From an uncultured Prevotellaceae bacterium (GTDB lineage Bacteria > Bacteroidota > Bacteroidia > Bacteroidales > Bacteroidaceae), in the NCBI GenBank assembly GCA_900319385.1, contig ONOG01000008.1, forward strand, positions 1 to 64,000: a DNA stretch of 64,000 nucleotides. Direction: 5' to 3'. The notes beneath the pieces were generated by a model. The model was given only the letters and a program-made list of their open reading frames with translations, did no database searches and was not told where the DNA came from. Position 1 is the first letter of the stretch, and each line of letters opens with the position of its first letter. Position numbers and translations under genes: made by a program. Shown piece by piece: positions 25,262 through 33,848 of the stretch.

Positions 25262-26779
25262 ATGAAGAAGAATATCATCTGGTTGCTGGCAGCCATCCTG
25301 TCGTGTGGACTCATGCTGACAGCATGTTCAAGCAACGACGACTTTACAGAACCTGTGAAGCCAGACGATGAGGTGAAAATGCCGGAGGTGAGCCGCGATT
25401 TTGACAAAGTGGCTGACTGGATGGCTGCGGCTGTGCAGAAATGCCACCCGAACATTCGGAAGGCATGGAACAACGATGCTGACCCCGCCGACTTCAATCT
25501 CCTGCTGGCCAACAGCGAGAAAACCCGCATCTACCTCATCAATCCCAATACCAAGAAGGAAGTGCCACAGGCAGAGTGGACCGATGTGTTGAAGCAAAGT
25601 CTGGATGAGACCACCAGTTTTGCCCATCTCCCCTTCGATGGAAAGAACTGTACCATCATTCTTGTTGATTTCAATGAGCTCGACGCCTTGAAAGAAATAA
25701 AGTCGCAGTATGCTGGTCGAGAGGTCACTGACGAGGACTATATGTTCGATTTGCTGGCGCTCTTCTACCATGAGTCCTTCCATGCCTATGTGCAGACGTC
25801 TTTGAAAGACTGGCAGAATGGTGAAGGTGAATACAACCGTAGTCAGAGTTATCCTATCGACTACAACCCTCGCATCTATCGTAAGCTGGCCTTGCTGGCA
25901 CTGAGGAACGTATGGGATGACAACAGCAAGAAGGAGGCGCAGTATGCCCGTGCCAATTATTGGACAAACAAGTACGAGCAGGCCTATGCTACCGAGGCTG
26001 CTGGCATCAAGAGCACAGACATTGACGAGGCAACAGCCGACTATTTCGAGCGTAATGTCCTGCACCCCGCCTTCAATCGTTATCCTTTGATCAATGATAT
26101 TAATGGTTTTGAGTTAGGCTCAATGGTCAGCATAGAGAGCTATCTGAGCAGCATCGCAATCCAGCTCGCACAGCGTGAAGGTAGGCTTAATGAGGCAATC
26201 GAGGCCTTTAAGTCACAGACACTGACGCCCATCAACTTCCTGCTTCAGGATGTCGCTGTGCCTGCGGTGTATGATGAGAGTCAGGACGCTGCTGACATCG
26301 AGCGTATTCGTCAGGCCACATCGAAGAATATCGGCGATGAGAGCCCCGCCTTGCAACCGGTGATACAGGCCTGTGAAGTCCACAAGGCAGGTGAAGCTAT
26401 CTATTTGGGTGTCTTGTTTGTCAGTGGTAGCAATTCCAACAGTCAGGGTGACTTTGTGTTGACGGATTTGCCTGGCTATGGATGTGAAGCCGTCTATAGC
26501 GTGTCAACCATCAACTACGATATCCAGGAGAAAACCATCATGACGCATAGCGAGTACCTACTCGTGCCTATTGAGAATGCTGATGCGTTGACCTTGGAGG
26601 GTCTGCATGATGTGCAAGACGTGAGTTCGTCTATCGGAGCTGTTGCCATTACGCAAGAAGCACAAGTCACCGCAGTCAATGGCGTTGATGGCTTCACGAT
26701 GAAGACACTTCCCTTCAAGGTCTATATCGGAAAGGACTCCTACGGCAATTCCTACTATCTTTGTTCAGAAAAGAAGTAA
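25262..26779 (+). CDS. Lipoprotein with predicted zinc-metallopeptidase motif
   Basis: 505 residues. Lipoprotein signal MKKNIIWLLAAILSCGLMLT then ACSSN, almost identical to that of the preceding gene. A gluzincin-like active site is visible: YHESFHAY near residue 177 (HExxH with catalytic Glu), followed about 70 residues later by DIDEATADYFE, whose Glu could be the third zinc ligand. The C-terminal ~150 residues are beta-rich with no recognised domain. Envelope-exposed proteolysis is therefore plausible, but the family is not identified. It lies 6 bp behind the 630-residue lipoprotein and ends convergently to the membrane protein gene 14 bp away. Confidence 0.7.
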   Translation: MKKNIIWLLAAILSCGLMLTACSSNDDFTEPVKPDDEVKMPEVSRDFDKVADWMAAAVQKCHPNIRKAWNNDADPADFNLLLANSEKTRIYLINPNTKKEVPQAEWTDVLKQSLDETTSFAHLPFDGKNCTIILVDFNELDALKEIKSQYAGREVTDEDYMFDLLALFYHESFHAYVQTSLKDWQNGEGEYNRSQSYPIDYNPRIYRKLALLALRNVWDDNSKKEAQYARANYWTNKYEQAYATEAAGIKSTDIDEATADYFERNVLHPAFNRYPLINDINGFELGSMVSIESYLSSIAIQLAQREGRLNEAIEAFKSQTLTPINFLLQDVAVPAVYDESQDAADIERIRQATSKNIGDESPALQPVIQACEVHKAGEAIYLGVLFVSGSNSNSQGDFVLTDLPGYGCEAVYSVSTINYDIQEKTIMTHSEYLLVPIENADALTLEGLHDVQDVSSSIGAVAITQEAQVTAVNGVDGFTMKTLPFKVYIGKDSYGNSYYLCSEKK

Positions 26780-26793
26780 AGAAAGAATATTGC

Positions 26794-27345
26794 TTACACC
26801 AACGCTCGGCGTAGAACCCATGCATAAATGAGTTCTACGCCGACTGTTATTACATCGAGTAGAAGCAGGGGAAAATGAGGCTGGAGCACGTCGTAGAATA
26901 TTGGCATGTAACTGACGACGAGAATGCGGACAATCATCCAGATACCAGTGTGCATCAGCCGACCGCGATATAGCATCAAGAGGCCTGTGCCGAGTGGCAG
27001 ATAGACGGGTTGCAGTGCCAAGGCAACGGGCAGGCCGAACACTGAGTCAACGGCAGGGAATGCTGAACAGAGAAATCCGAGCAGGTTCAGGGTGATGGCT
27101 AACCACCACAATGTAGTGAGAGGTCGTGAAAGTTTTTTCATGCCGCGCAAATATGCCCAGTAGATGACAACCATGCCCAGGGTTTGCAGTAAAGCATTGA
27201 CGAGAGGCTGTTCGGCCCTCATCCAGTTCAGAATGCTGGTGGTGGTACAGATGGCTGAGATGACCATAATGGCAAATGCGGCTTCGATGATCCATCGCTT
27301 CAGACCACTCTCCAGGTGGTTGATGTTCGTGTCTGTATTGTCCAT
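26794..27345 (-). CDS. Five-helix integral membrane protein
   Basis: 183 residues with about five hydrophobic helices (for example FAIMVISAICTTTSILNW, LVNALLQTLGMVVIYWAYL and LLLLDVITVGVELIYAWVL) and a polar N-terminal 20 residues. No family recognised. It is monocistronic, with a TAACTTTG box 24 bases upstream. Its last codons contain one complete 12-bp inverted repeat (26806-26843), so the gene's 3' end doubles as a hairpin for either convergent transcript. Confidence 0.7.
   Translation of the reverse strand: MDNTDTNINHLESGLKRWIIEAAFAIMVISAICTTTSILNWMRAEQPLVNALLQTLGMVVIYWAYLRGMKKLSRPLTTLWWLAITLNLLGFLCSAFPAVDSVFGLPVALALQPVYLPLGTGLLMLYRGRLMHTGIWMIVRILVVSYMPIFYDVLQPHFPLLLLDVITVGVELIYAWVLRRALV
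26806..26843. terminator. 12-bp perfect hairpin inside the 3' end of a coding region
   Basis: TCGGCGTAGAAC (26806-26817) and GTTCTACGCCGA (26832-26843) are exact complements with a 14-base loop. There is no long T run on either side, so termination efficiency is uncertain. It lies downstream of the metallopeptidase gene and within the last 50 bases of the convergent gene. Confidence 0.5.
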
Positions 27346-27368
27346 GATTGATATCTTTTATTTTATTG

Positions 27369-27376
27369 CAAAGTTA
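27369..27376 (-). promoter_or_regulatory. -7 box (TAACTTTG) of the membrane protein gene
   Basis: Minus-strand TAACTTTG, 24 bases upstream of the start at 27345. Confidence 0.6.
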
Positions 27377-27504
27377 CGTTTTTTTTGCTTACATTCGTTT
27401 TTATGGGTGTAAGAAAATAGCCGAAAAGAAAGAGAATTGACTGATTTTGCCAAAAAGGTCTAATTTTGCCAAACAACTTTCTTAATTTTCTTTCAACAAA
27501 TATC

Positions 27505-27532
27505 TTTGTTTTTAGCAAAACCCTTACCTTTG
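27505..27532 (+). promoter_or_regulatory. Promoter of the 27.6-29.1 kb pair
   Basis: TTTG at 27505-27508 and TACCTTTG at 27525-27532 with 16 bp between them; the latter is 40 bases before the start at 27573. Confidence 0.65.
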
Positions 27533-27572
27533 CATTTGACAATATTGTCTATTCTTTATTATTTTTTTTATC

Positions 27573-28256
27573 ATGAAAAAGAATCTCGCATGTATGAAGG
27601 CTTTTGGCCTGATCTGCGCTCTCGGCGCATTGACGCTCGTGGGCTGTGGTAGTGATACAAAGACAGAGTTAATCCCCATCAACGGTGGTGGCGATCCGAC
27701 TCCCGAAAAGGATGTGAACGCAACGTCAGCCGTTGTGACGTACGATGTGACGGCACCTGGCACGTTGATGGCTACACTGGAAAAAGTGGGTAAGCAGACG
27801 CCGCTGGTTCGCTACGTGGATGCCTCTGGGGCGGTGAAGGAAGAACCCTTTACGGGCACTTTCAAGAAGACGGTCGAAATCCCTGTGACCAGCGAAGGTG
27901 TTGATATGGCTTACGAGGTGCTCCTGTTGCCGAAGACACAGGACGAGCTGAAGGCTCTGGGTGCCGACCAGAACCTGGACTTCACTGGCATGGGCAAGAT
28001 GAAGTTCTACGTAAAGTATGACGACGGCACGAAGTCGGATGAAATCAGTGCCGAAGAATTGGGTGTGCTGAAGTACACATCGATGAAATGTACGGATGCT
28101 GAGAAGTTGGCTTCGGACTTCACAAGATACGTGGACCGTTTCGGTGGCTTCCCGCTCTTTGCTGTCTGCATTTCTTACACGAAGAATTCCTATGGCAGCT
28201 ATACCGTCAACAATAGTGCTGGCACATTCTGGAGAGAACACGCCTATGCACAATAA
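27573..28256 (+). CDS. Lipoprotein of unknown function
   Basis: 227 residues. Lipoprotein signal ends in LTLVGCGSD (Cys near residue 25), followed by a Gly/Pro-rich linker (INGGGDPTPEKD) and a beta-rich domain. The text reads like an immunoglobulin- or lipocalin-like fold (SAVVTYDVTAPGTLMATLEK, GKMKFYVKYDDG). No named family. Co-transcribed with the next gene (25-bp gap), which is also exported; the shared terminator is at 29085-29127. Confidence 0.65.
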   Translation: MKKNLACMKAFGLICALGALTLVGCGSDTKTELIPINGGGDPTPEKDVNATSAVVTYDVTAPGTLMATLEKVGKQTPLVRYVDASGAVKEEPFTGTFKKTVEIPVTSEGVDMAYEVLLLPKTQDELKALGADQNLDFTGMGKMKFYVKYDDGTKSDEISAEELGVLKYTSMKCTDAEKLASDFTRYVDRFGGFPLFAVCISYTKNSYGSYTVNNSAGTFWREHAYAQ

Positions 28257-28281
28257 GGCTTATTCTTAAAAAGCAGAATCT

Positions 28282-29058
28282 ATGAACAAGAAAGTCATCC
28301 TGTCTGCGCTCCTGATGCTGTCGGCAACAGGATTGGCCCACGCGCAGTGGACCAACTGGGACACGCAAACGACCATCCGTGGTGTGTTCGGTGCTGCCAA
28401 TGCGCTGATTGAATCGTCTGAACGTAAGAAGCAGATGGAGATTGAGGCGCAGCAGAAGGTGCAGTTCGAACAGTCGTTCAAGGATAAAATGGCTGAGGCC
28501 AAGGAACTGGAAGGCTTTGAACAATGGGAAGATGCCTTGGACAAGTATGAGGATGCTGCGTCGCTCAACTGCAAGTACGGTTATGTGGACCAGCGCAACT
28601 TGTCGAACAAGATTACCAGTCTGTACAAGAAGGCTGGCCGCGAGGAACCCGGTCCGAGCATTCTCAACAACGACAAGGTGACGCTGAGCGACTATTCGGG
28701 CTACCGCTACATGAAGGAGAACCCCATCTACACGAGCAAGAAAAACGGTACGGGCCGGATTATACGCGTGGCCTGCAGCGCTACAGAAACGCGCATCGAG
28801 ATGGAGTGTGAGACGCTCAAGGCAAATGCCTCTGCGTCCATTCCTGGCAGCACCTATATCAAGGGTAACAAGGGTGGTAAACTGGAACTGACGAGTGTCG
28901 AAAACATCACCGTCTCTCCTGGATCCACCGCCATGCCTTGGCCGCATCAGAAGTTGCGCTTCGCCCTGATTTTCCCGCCGCTTCCCGCCGATGCCACGGA
29001 GTTTGACTTTGTCGCACCGAAGACGGTGTGGATGTTCAAGGACATCAAGTGCAGATAA
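28282..29058 (+). CDS. Periplasmic protein with a helical repeat-like segment
   Basis: 258 residues with a cleavable signal (MNKKVILSALLMLSATGLAHA). Residues ~40-115 are helical and TPR-like (KELEGFEQWEDALDKYEDAA). The rest is beta-rich with GRIIRVACSATETRIEME and a C-terminal LPADATEFDFVAP. No family recognised. Secreted partner of the preceding lipoprotein by operon context. Confidence 0.65.
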   Translation: MNKKVILSALLMLSATGLAHAQWTNWDTQTTIRGVFGAANALIESSERKKQMEIEAQQKVQFEQSFKDKMAEAKELEGFEQWEDALDKYEDAASLNCKYGYVDQRNLSNKITSLYKKAGREEPGPSILNNDKVTLSDYSGYRYMKENPIYTSKKNGTGRIIRVACSATETRIEMECETLKANASASIPGSTYIKGNKGGKLELTSVENITVSPGSTAMPWPHQKLRFALIFPPLPADATEFDFVAPKTVWMFKDIKCR

Positions 29059-29084
29059 CGCTGTTTCTGCGCACTTAAAAAATG

Positions 29085-29127
29085 CTGAGCGCTTGGATGT
29101 GACGTCCAAGCGCTCAGTTCTTTTTTC
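29085..29127 (+). terminator. Terminator containing the AGCGCTTGGA motif
   Basis: CTGAGCGCTTGGA (29085-29097) and TCCAAGCGCTCAG (29105-29117) form a perfect 13-bp stem, followed by TTCTTTTTTC. It closes the 27.6-29.1 kb transcript and shares the CAAGCGCT word with the palindromes at 14.5 and 55.6 kb. Confidence 0.9.
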
Positions 29128-29138
29128 ATGTCCAATGT

Positions 29139-30275
29139 CTATACAGATTGCAGCACCGTGGCGAGACGTTGGCAGAAGTCGTCGACGTCGGCTGTGGTGA
29201 GGCAGAGCGGCGGTAGCAGACGGAGGGTCGTGGTGCCGCTGCAGCCGGTGAAGCAGTGCTGCTCGTGGACAAGTCGGTTGCGCACCTCCTTGTAGGGGAT
29301 GTCGAGTTCGACACCGATCATGAGGCCTCGACCGCGTACATCGGTGACGTGTGGAAGATGCATCGAACGCAACTTCTCCATCAGATAGTTACCGACACGG
29401 TCGGCATTCTGCACCAGATTCTCTTCTTCCATGACGTCGAGAACGGCCAGTGCGGCTGCACAAGCGAGATGGTTGCCGCCGAAGGTGGTGCCGAGCTGGC
29501 CATAGACGGGCTGGAACTCGGGCGAGATGAGCAGGGCACCCATCGGGAAACCGTTGGCGATGCCTTTGGCCACGGTGATGAGGTCGGGTGCGGCACCCAG
29601 CCACTGGTGGGCAAAGAAACGTCCGGAGCGTCCGTAGCCGCATTGGATTTCGTCGGCAATGAGCACGGCACCGTACTGTGTGCAGAGGCGGCGCAGACCT
29701 TGCCAGAACTCGGGCGTGAGCAGACGAATGCCGCCGACACCCTGGATGCACTCGACGATGCAGGCGCAGACGTCGCCCTTCGAGAGCTCACGCTGCCAGG
29801 CGTCGAGGTCGTTCAGCGGCAGGTAGGTGACGTGGCCGTTGGCATTGACGGGTGCGATGATTTTGGGGTTGTTCGTCGCTTCGACGGCGAGCGAGGTGCG
29901 TCCGTGGAACGACTTTTCGAGGGCGAGGATGCGGGTGCGGCCTGTGTGGAAGGAGGCCAGTTTGAGGGCATTCTCGTTGGCCTCGGCACCGCTGTTGATG
30001 AGGAACAGCTGCCAGTTGTCGTAGCCGCAGGCACGGCCCAGCCGCTCAGCGAGTTGCTGCTGCAGGGGGTTCTGCACAGAGTTGCTGTAGAACCCGAGTT
30101 TCTGCAACTGCTCACTCACCTTCTGTATGTAGTGCGGATGCGAGTGCCCGATGCTGATGACGGCATGTCCGCCGTACAGGTCCAGGTATTCCTGACCGTC
30201 GGCGTCCCACACGTGGCAGCCTTGTCCGCGCTCGATCGTGATGGGGAAGAGGGGATATACGTCGAAAAGTTTCAT
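29139..30275 (-). CDS. argD: Acetylornithine (or succinylornithine) aminotransferase
   Basis: 378 residues, class-III PLP aminotransferase. Visible motifs: NSGAEANENALKLA (phosphate-binding), KSFHGRT, IADEIQCGYGRSG (Asp contacting the pyridine), TVAKGIANGFPMGA with the PLP lysine near residue 236, and TTFGGNHLACAAAL. It converts N-acyl-glutamate semialdehyde to N-acyl-ornithine. In Bacteroides-type arginine synthesis the acyl group is succinyl, so the true substrate may be the succinylated form. Last gene of the arg operon, 17 bp behind argC. Confidence 0.93.
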   Translation of the reverse strand: MKLFDVYPLFPITIERGQGCHVWDADGQEYLDLYGGHAVISIGHSHPHYIQKVSEQLQKLGFYSNSVQNPLQQQLAERLGRACGYDNWQLFLINSGAEANENALKLASFHTGRTRILALEKSFHGRTSLAVEATNNPKIIAPVNANGHVTYLPLNDLDAWQRELSKGDVCACIVECIQGVGGIRLLTPEFWQGLRRLCTQYGAVLIADEIQCGYGRSGRFFAHQWLGAAPDLITVAKGIANGFPMGALLISPEFQPVYGQLGTTFGGNHLACAAALAVLDVMEEENLVQNADRVGNYLMEKLRSMHLPHVTDVRGRGLMIGVELDIPYKEVRNRLVHEQHCFTGCSGTTTLRLLPPLCLTTADVDDFCQRLATVLQSV

Positions 30276-30292
30276 AATCTGTGTATTTAACT

Positions 30293-31318
30293 TCAGAATG
30301 CAATGGCTTTAAGCTGGAGTCCAGCCATCTCGTCGAGGCCGCACATGAGGTTCATGTTCTGGACAGCCTGACCGACGGCGCCCTTGAGCAGGTTGTCGAT
30401 GACGGATGTGATGACGAGCTTGCGGCCGAAAACCTCTACATGGACGAGGCCCTTGTTGGTGCCGACCACCTGCTTGAGGTCGAGCGGGGCACTGCTGCAG
30501 TGCGTGAAGGCGGCATCGGCATAGAAGCGCTGGTAGAGGGCAGCCATCTCGGCAGCATCGGCTGGATGGTCCAGCGTCACCACTTCTGTGCAGAAAATGC
30601 CTCGCGGGAAGTCGCCGCGGTAGGGAATGAAATCGACCGTGATGCCGTCGGCGTCAAAGCCTTCGTCGAGCGTATCGACCACACGTGGCGACTGCGAGGG
30701 ACGCAGTTGGTTGAGCGTCTGGCAGATTTCGTGCAGATGCTGGTGGGTGAAGAGTTTATAGACCGACATGTTGCCGCTGCGCCACGAAAAGTGGGTGGTG
30801 GCGGTGGGTTTCTGACCTGCCCCCGTGCTGCCCGTGATGGCGTTGACGCTGATGTCGTGGCTGAGCAGACCGGCATGAGCCAGGGGAAGGAGTCCGAGCT
30901 GGATGCAGGTGGCGAAGCAGCCAGGGTTGGCCACATGAAGCGCCTGACGAATCTGGTCGCGGTGGATTTCGGGCAGTCCATAGACGTAGTCGTGGTCGGG
31001 GCGTGCAATGCGGAAGTCCTGCGCCAGGTCGATAATCTTGACGTGGGTTGGGATGGCGTGCTCTTTGAGAAAAGCCTCGCTCTTGCCATGTCCGAAGCAG
31101 AAAAAGAGCACATCGACTTCGGAGAAAGGCATGTCTGACGTGAACCGCAGGTCGGTGTCGCCCAGCAGTCCGCTGTGCACGTCGCTGACGAGGTTGCCGG
31201 CGTTCGATTCCGAGTTGGCGAATACGATCTCGGCCTGCGGGTGATTCAGCAACAGCCGGATGAGCTCGCCGCCGGTGTAGCCCGCCGCACCGAGGATGCC
31301 TACCTTAACGTGCTTCAT
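30293..31318 (-). CDS. argC: N-acetyl-gamma-glutamyl-phosphate reductase
   Basis: 341 residues from 31318, giving MKHVKVGILGAAGYTGGELI with a dinucleotide-binding GxxGxxG fold. The open frame continues upstream only because it overlaps argG. The catalytic cysteine is in ANPGCFAT near residue 133, and the conserved His lies in the YRGDFPRG-distal region. NADPH-dependent reduction of acylglutamyl phosphate. Its first 14 bases overlap the end of argG, which implies coupled translation. Confidence 0.93.
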   Translation of the reverse strand: MKHVKVGILGAAGYTGGELIRLLLNHPQAEIVFANSESNAGNLVSDVHSGLLGDTDLRFTSDMPFSEVDVLFFCFGHGKSEAFLKEHAIPTHVKIIDLAQDFRIARPDHDYVYGLPEIHRDQIRQALHVANPGCFATCIQLGLLPLAHAGLLSHDISVNAITGSTGAGQKPTATTHFSWRSGNMSVYKLFTHQHLHEICQTLNQLRPSQSPRVVDTLDEGFDADGITVDFIPYRGDFPRGIFCTEVVTLDHPADAAEMAALYQRFYADAAFTHCSSAPLDLKQVVGTNKGLVHVEVFGRKLVITSVIDNLLKGAVGQAVQNMNLMCGLDEMAGLQLKAIAF

Positions 31319-32513
31319 CGGGATGTGCGAGATAGTAGGCGCGCAGGGCCGTGGATGTGACTTTGATGAATCCCTTGGCGTCTTCCGACGACCATGCCTT
31401 GGCCGTCTCGCCATATTCACCGAGCTTGTTCTTTACGAGGTCGTCGGGTGAATCGACACCGACGGTCTGGAACGAGTAGGGGCGCAGTTCGAGGGTGACG
31501 GTGCCGTTGACGTTGCGCTGCGAGCTCTGGAGCATGGCTTCGATGTCGGGCATCACGGGCTCGAGGTACTGGCTTTCGTGCAGGAACATACCGTACCAGT
31601 TGGCAACCTGGTCCTTCCAGTACTGCTGCCACTTGCTGAGTGTGTACTTCTCCAGGAAACGGTGGGCGGCGATGATGAGCATGGGAGCTGCGGCCTCGAA
31701 ACCGACGCGGCCCTTGATGCCGATGATGGTGTCGCCCACGTGGCAGTCGCGACCGATGGCGTAGGCTGCGCCGATCGCCTCGACTGCCTGGATAGCCTGA
31801 ATCTTGTCGCTGTACTCCTTGCCGTTGACTGCTGTGAGCTCTCCCTTCTTGAAGGTCAGGCTGAGCAGTTCGGGACCCTCCTTGGTGGGGTGCTTCAGAT
31901 AGGCCGACTCGGGCAGGCCCTGCGCAGAGTCAAGCAGTTCGCCGCCGCAGATGCTGGTGCCCCAGATGCCCACGTTGTATGAGTATTTCAGCTTCGCAAA
32001 ATCGGCGGCGAAGCCGTGCTGGTTCAGGTAGTCGATTTCTTCCTGACGCGAGAGGTTGCCGTCGCGGGTCAAAGTGATAATCTCCACGCCTGGTGCCATG
32101 ACGAGGAAGGTCATGTCGAAGCGGATTTGGTCGTTGCCGGCGCCAGTCGAGCCGTGAGCAATGGCCGATGCTCCGATTTCCTTGGCATAGCGGGCAATGG
32201 CGATGGCCTGGAAGATGCGTTCGGAGGAGACGGAGATGGGGTAGCAGTTGTTGCGAAGCACGTTGCCGAACACCATGTAGCGGAGCGACTTCTCGTAGTA
32301 TTCCTGTGTCACGTCGAGGGTGACATACTTGGTGGCACCGAGCTTGTAGGCGTTCTCTTCGTTCGTCTTGAGCTGTTCGGCACTGAATCCGCCTGTGTTG
32401 GCGCAGGCAGCGTGCACTTCGTACCCCTTTTCACGGGCGAGGTACATCACCGTGTAGCTGGTGTCGAGGCCTCCGCTGAAGGCTACGACGACTTTCTTCT
32501 TGTTTGTTTCCAT
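31305..32513 (-). CDS. argG: Argininosuccinate synthase
   Basis: 402 residues. N-terminal ATP-pyrophosphatase loop AFSGGLDTSY (residues ~10-20), then HGSTGAGNDQIRFD and the IKGRVGFEAAAPML block typical of the family. It joins citrulline and aspartate using ATP. Third gene of the arg operon, with the GNAT gene 23 bp upstream. Confidence 0.94.
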   Translation of the reverse strand: METNKKKVVVAFSGGLDTSYTVMYLAREKGYEVHAACANTGGFSAEQLKTNEENAYKLGATKYVTLDVTQEYYEKSLRYMVFGNVLRNNCYPISVSSERIFQAIAIARYAKEIGASAIAHGSTGAGNDQIRFDMTFLVMAPGVEIITLTRDGNLSRQEEIDYLNQHGFAADFAKLKYSYNVGIWGTSICGGELLDSAQGLPESAYLKHPTKEGPELLSLTFKKGELTAVNGKEYSDKIQAIQAVEAIGAAYAIGRDCHVGDTIIGIKGRVGFEAAAPMLIIAAHRFLEKYTLSKWQQYWKDQVANWYGMFLHESQYLEPVMPDIEAMLQSSQRNVNGTVTLELRPYSFQTVGVDSPDDLVKNKLGEYGETAKAWSSEDAKGFIKVTSTALRAYYLAHPDEAR

Positions 32514-32536
32514 TCTTATTGTAGAGTCTTATAGTT

Positions 32537-33157
32537 TTATGATTGATGATCAGTTGGGAGAGCTTGGGCATCTATTCTCCGGATGCGCTGGATGACATCG
32601 TCGGGTATCTTGGCTGGCAGATGTTCCTCTGGGTCGTAGAGCATGGCGGTGCAGATGCAGTATTTGCGGCCGGTGCGGTGCAGCACATCGACATTGCAAC
32701 AGCCCTCGCAGCCGCGCCAGAACGCCTCGTCGTCGGTCAGGTCGGCAAAGGTGACGGGCTGGTAGCCGAGCTGTGTGTTCATCGTCATCACGGCAGCACC
32801 GCTCGTGAGAGAGAATATCTTGGCGTGGGGCCAACGGGTGCGGGCCAGCGAGAAAGTCATGTCCTTGATGCGCTTGGCCACGCCGAGGTGGCGGAAGTCG
32901 GGGTGGACGATGAGTCCGGATGTGGTGACATACTGCTTGTTTCCCCAGGTCTCGATGTAGCTGAAACCGGCGAAGCGGTCGCCGCAAAGGGCGATGACAG
33001 CCTTCGCTTCGCGCATTTTAGTGGCCAGGTATTCGTGTGTACGTTTGGCGATACCCGTACCGCGGTCCTTGGCAGCCTCGGCGATGGTCTCGAGGATTTG
33101 GTCTATGTATTGTTCGTGCTGACGGTCGGCGACGAGCACTTCGATTTCTTTTTCCAT
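32537..33157 (-). CDS. GNAT acetyltransferase of the arg operon, probable N-acylglutamate synthase
   Basis: 206 residues. GNAT motif A is visible (TTSGLIVHPDFRHLGVAKRI), and the C-terminal third has an unusual Cys-rich stretch (WRGCEGCCNVDVL...YCICTAML) that might bind a metal. Arginine synthesis needs an enzyme that acylates glutamate. No argA or argJ is seen here, and this gene sits between argR and argG, so that role is the natural inference. The alternative is a regulator or an unrelated acetyltransferase. A perfect 8-bp hairpin (33178-33196) lies between it and argR. Confidence 0.75.
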   Translation of the reverse strand: MEKEIEVLVADRQHEQYIDQILETIAEAAKDRGTGIAKRTHEYLATKMREAKAVIALCGDRFAGFSYIETWGNKQYVTTSGLIVHPDFRHLGVAKRIKDMTFSLARTRWPHAKIFSLTSGAAVMTMNTQLGYQPVTFADLTDDEAFWRGCEGCCNVDVLHRTGRKYCICTAMLYDPEEHLPAKIPDDVIQRIRRIDAQALPTDHQS

Positions 33158-33177
33158 ACGTATTGTGAGTTGCGTGA

Positions 33178-33196
33178 GTTGCGACTCAGTCGCAAC
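33178..33196. repeat. Intercistronic hairpin between argR and the GNAT gene
   Basis: GTTGCGAC (33178-33185) and GTCGCAAC (33189-33196) pair perfectly around a TCA loop. Possible RNA processing or attenuation point inside the arg transcript. Confidence 0.5.
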
Positions 33197-33223
33197 ATAC
33201 AGGACTATTCAGTTGTGGGCGGT

Positions 33224-33694
33224 TCAGACGGGGATGATGCTGGAGAGCGCCTCGCGGACGGTTTCGCGCGATGTGCCTTCCTCGACAACGATGAAGATGG
33301 TGTCGTCGCCTGCAATGGTTCCGATGATCGAGGGGATGATGGTATTGTCGATGTCGTAGGCGATGCTGCTGGCATAGCCTGGACGGGTCTTGATGACGCC
33401 GATGTTTCCGGAGAAACGGAGCGAGAGGAAGCCGCCCACCTGCATCATCTCGCGCACGGGCCGGTGCTCCTTCACGCGTTGGTACATTGCGTTGTGCGGC
33501 AGCACATACACAGCCTTGCCCGATACGTTGGTGGCTTTGGCTACTTTCATTTGCTTGAGGTCGCGCGACAGGGTGGCCTGTGTCACGACAATTCCTTCGG
33601 CGGCCAGAGCTCGGAGCAGTTCGTCTTGATTGCAGATTTCCTGACTCGAGATGATGAGCCGAATCATGTCTAATCGTGAATTCTTTGCACTCAT
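33224..33694 (-). CDS. argR: Arginine repressor
   Basis: 156 residues from 33694 (MSAKNSRLDMIRLIISSQEI); upstream in-frame sequence has no protein character. The N-terminal winged helix contains the family SQDEL-like element (QDELLRALAAEGIVVTQATL then SRDLKQM). The C-terminal hexamerisation and arginine-binding half ends TIAGDDTIFIVVEEG, with the GDDT aspartates that contact arginine. It is the first gene of argR-GNAT-argG-argC-argD and is probably autoregulated through the palindrome at 33782-33816. Confidence 0.92.
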   Translation of the reverse strand: MSAKNSRLDMIRLIISSQEICNQDELLRALAAEGIVVTQATLSRDLKQMKVAKATNVSGKAVYVLPHNAMYQRVKEHRPVREMMQVGGFLSLRFSGNIGVIKTRPGYASSIAYDIDNTIIPSIIGTIAGDDTIFIVVEEGTSRETVREALSSIIPV

Positions 33695-33752
33695 GTAATT
33701 ATAAAAGTTGTATATTTTTACCTTAAAAACACTTTTGTATGTGAAAAACTCT

Positions 33753-33816
33753 GCAAATATACGAATTTTTATGCAAACAACAAAGGTTTTTATACAAAAC
33801 TTGCATAAAAACCTTT
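33753..33816 (-). promoter_or_regulatory. Promoter and ARG-box-like operator of the arg operon
   Basis: Minus-strand -7 box TATATTTG lies at 33753-33760. Upstream of it, AAAGGTTTTTATACAA (33782-33797) and TTGCATAAAAACCTTT (33801-33816) form a palindrome with 15 of 16 matches. A further half-site TTTTTATGCAA lies at 33766-33776, between the two. These AT-rich T-TGCAT elements resemble ArgR boxes, and their position over the expected -33 region fits repression by ArgR. Confidence 0.7.
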
Positions 33817-33848
33817 CTAAAGTTGAATAAGTTGCCGAATGGGGTCTC

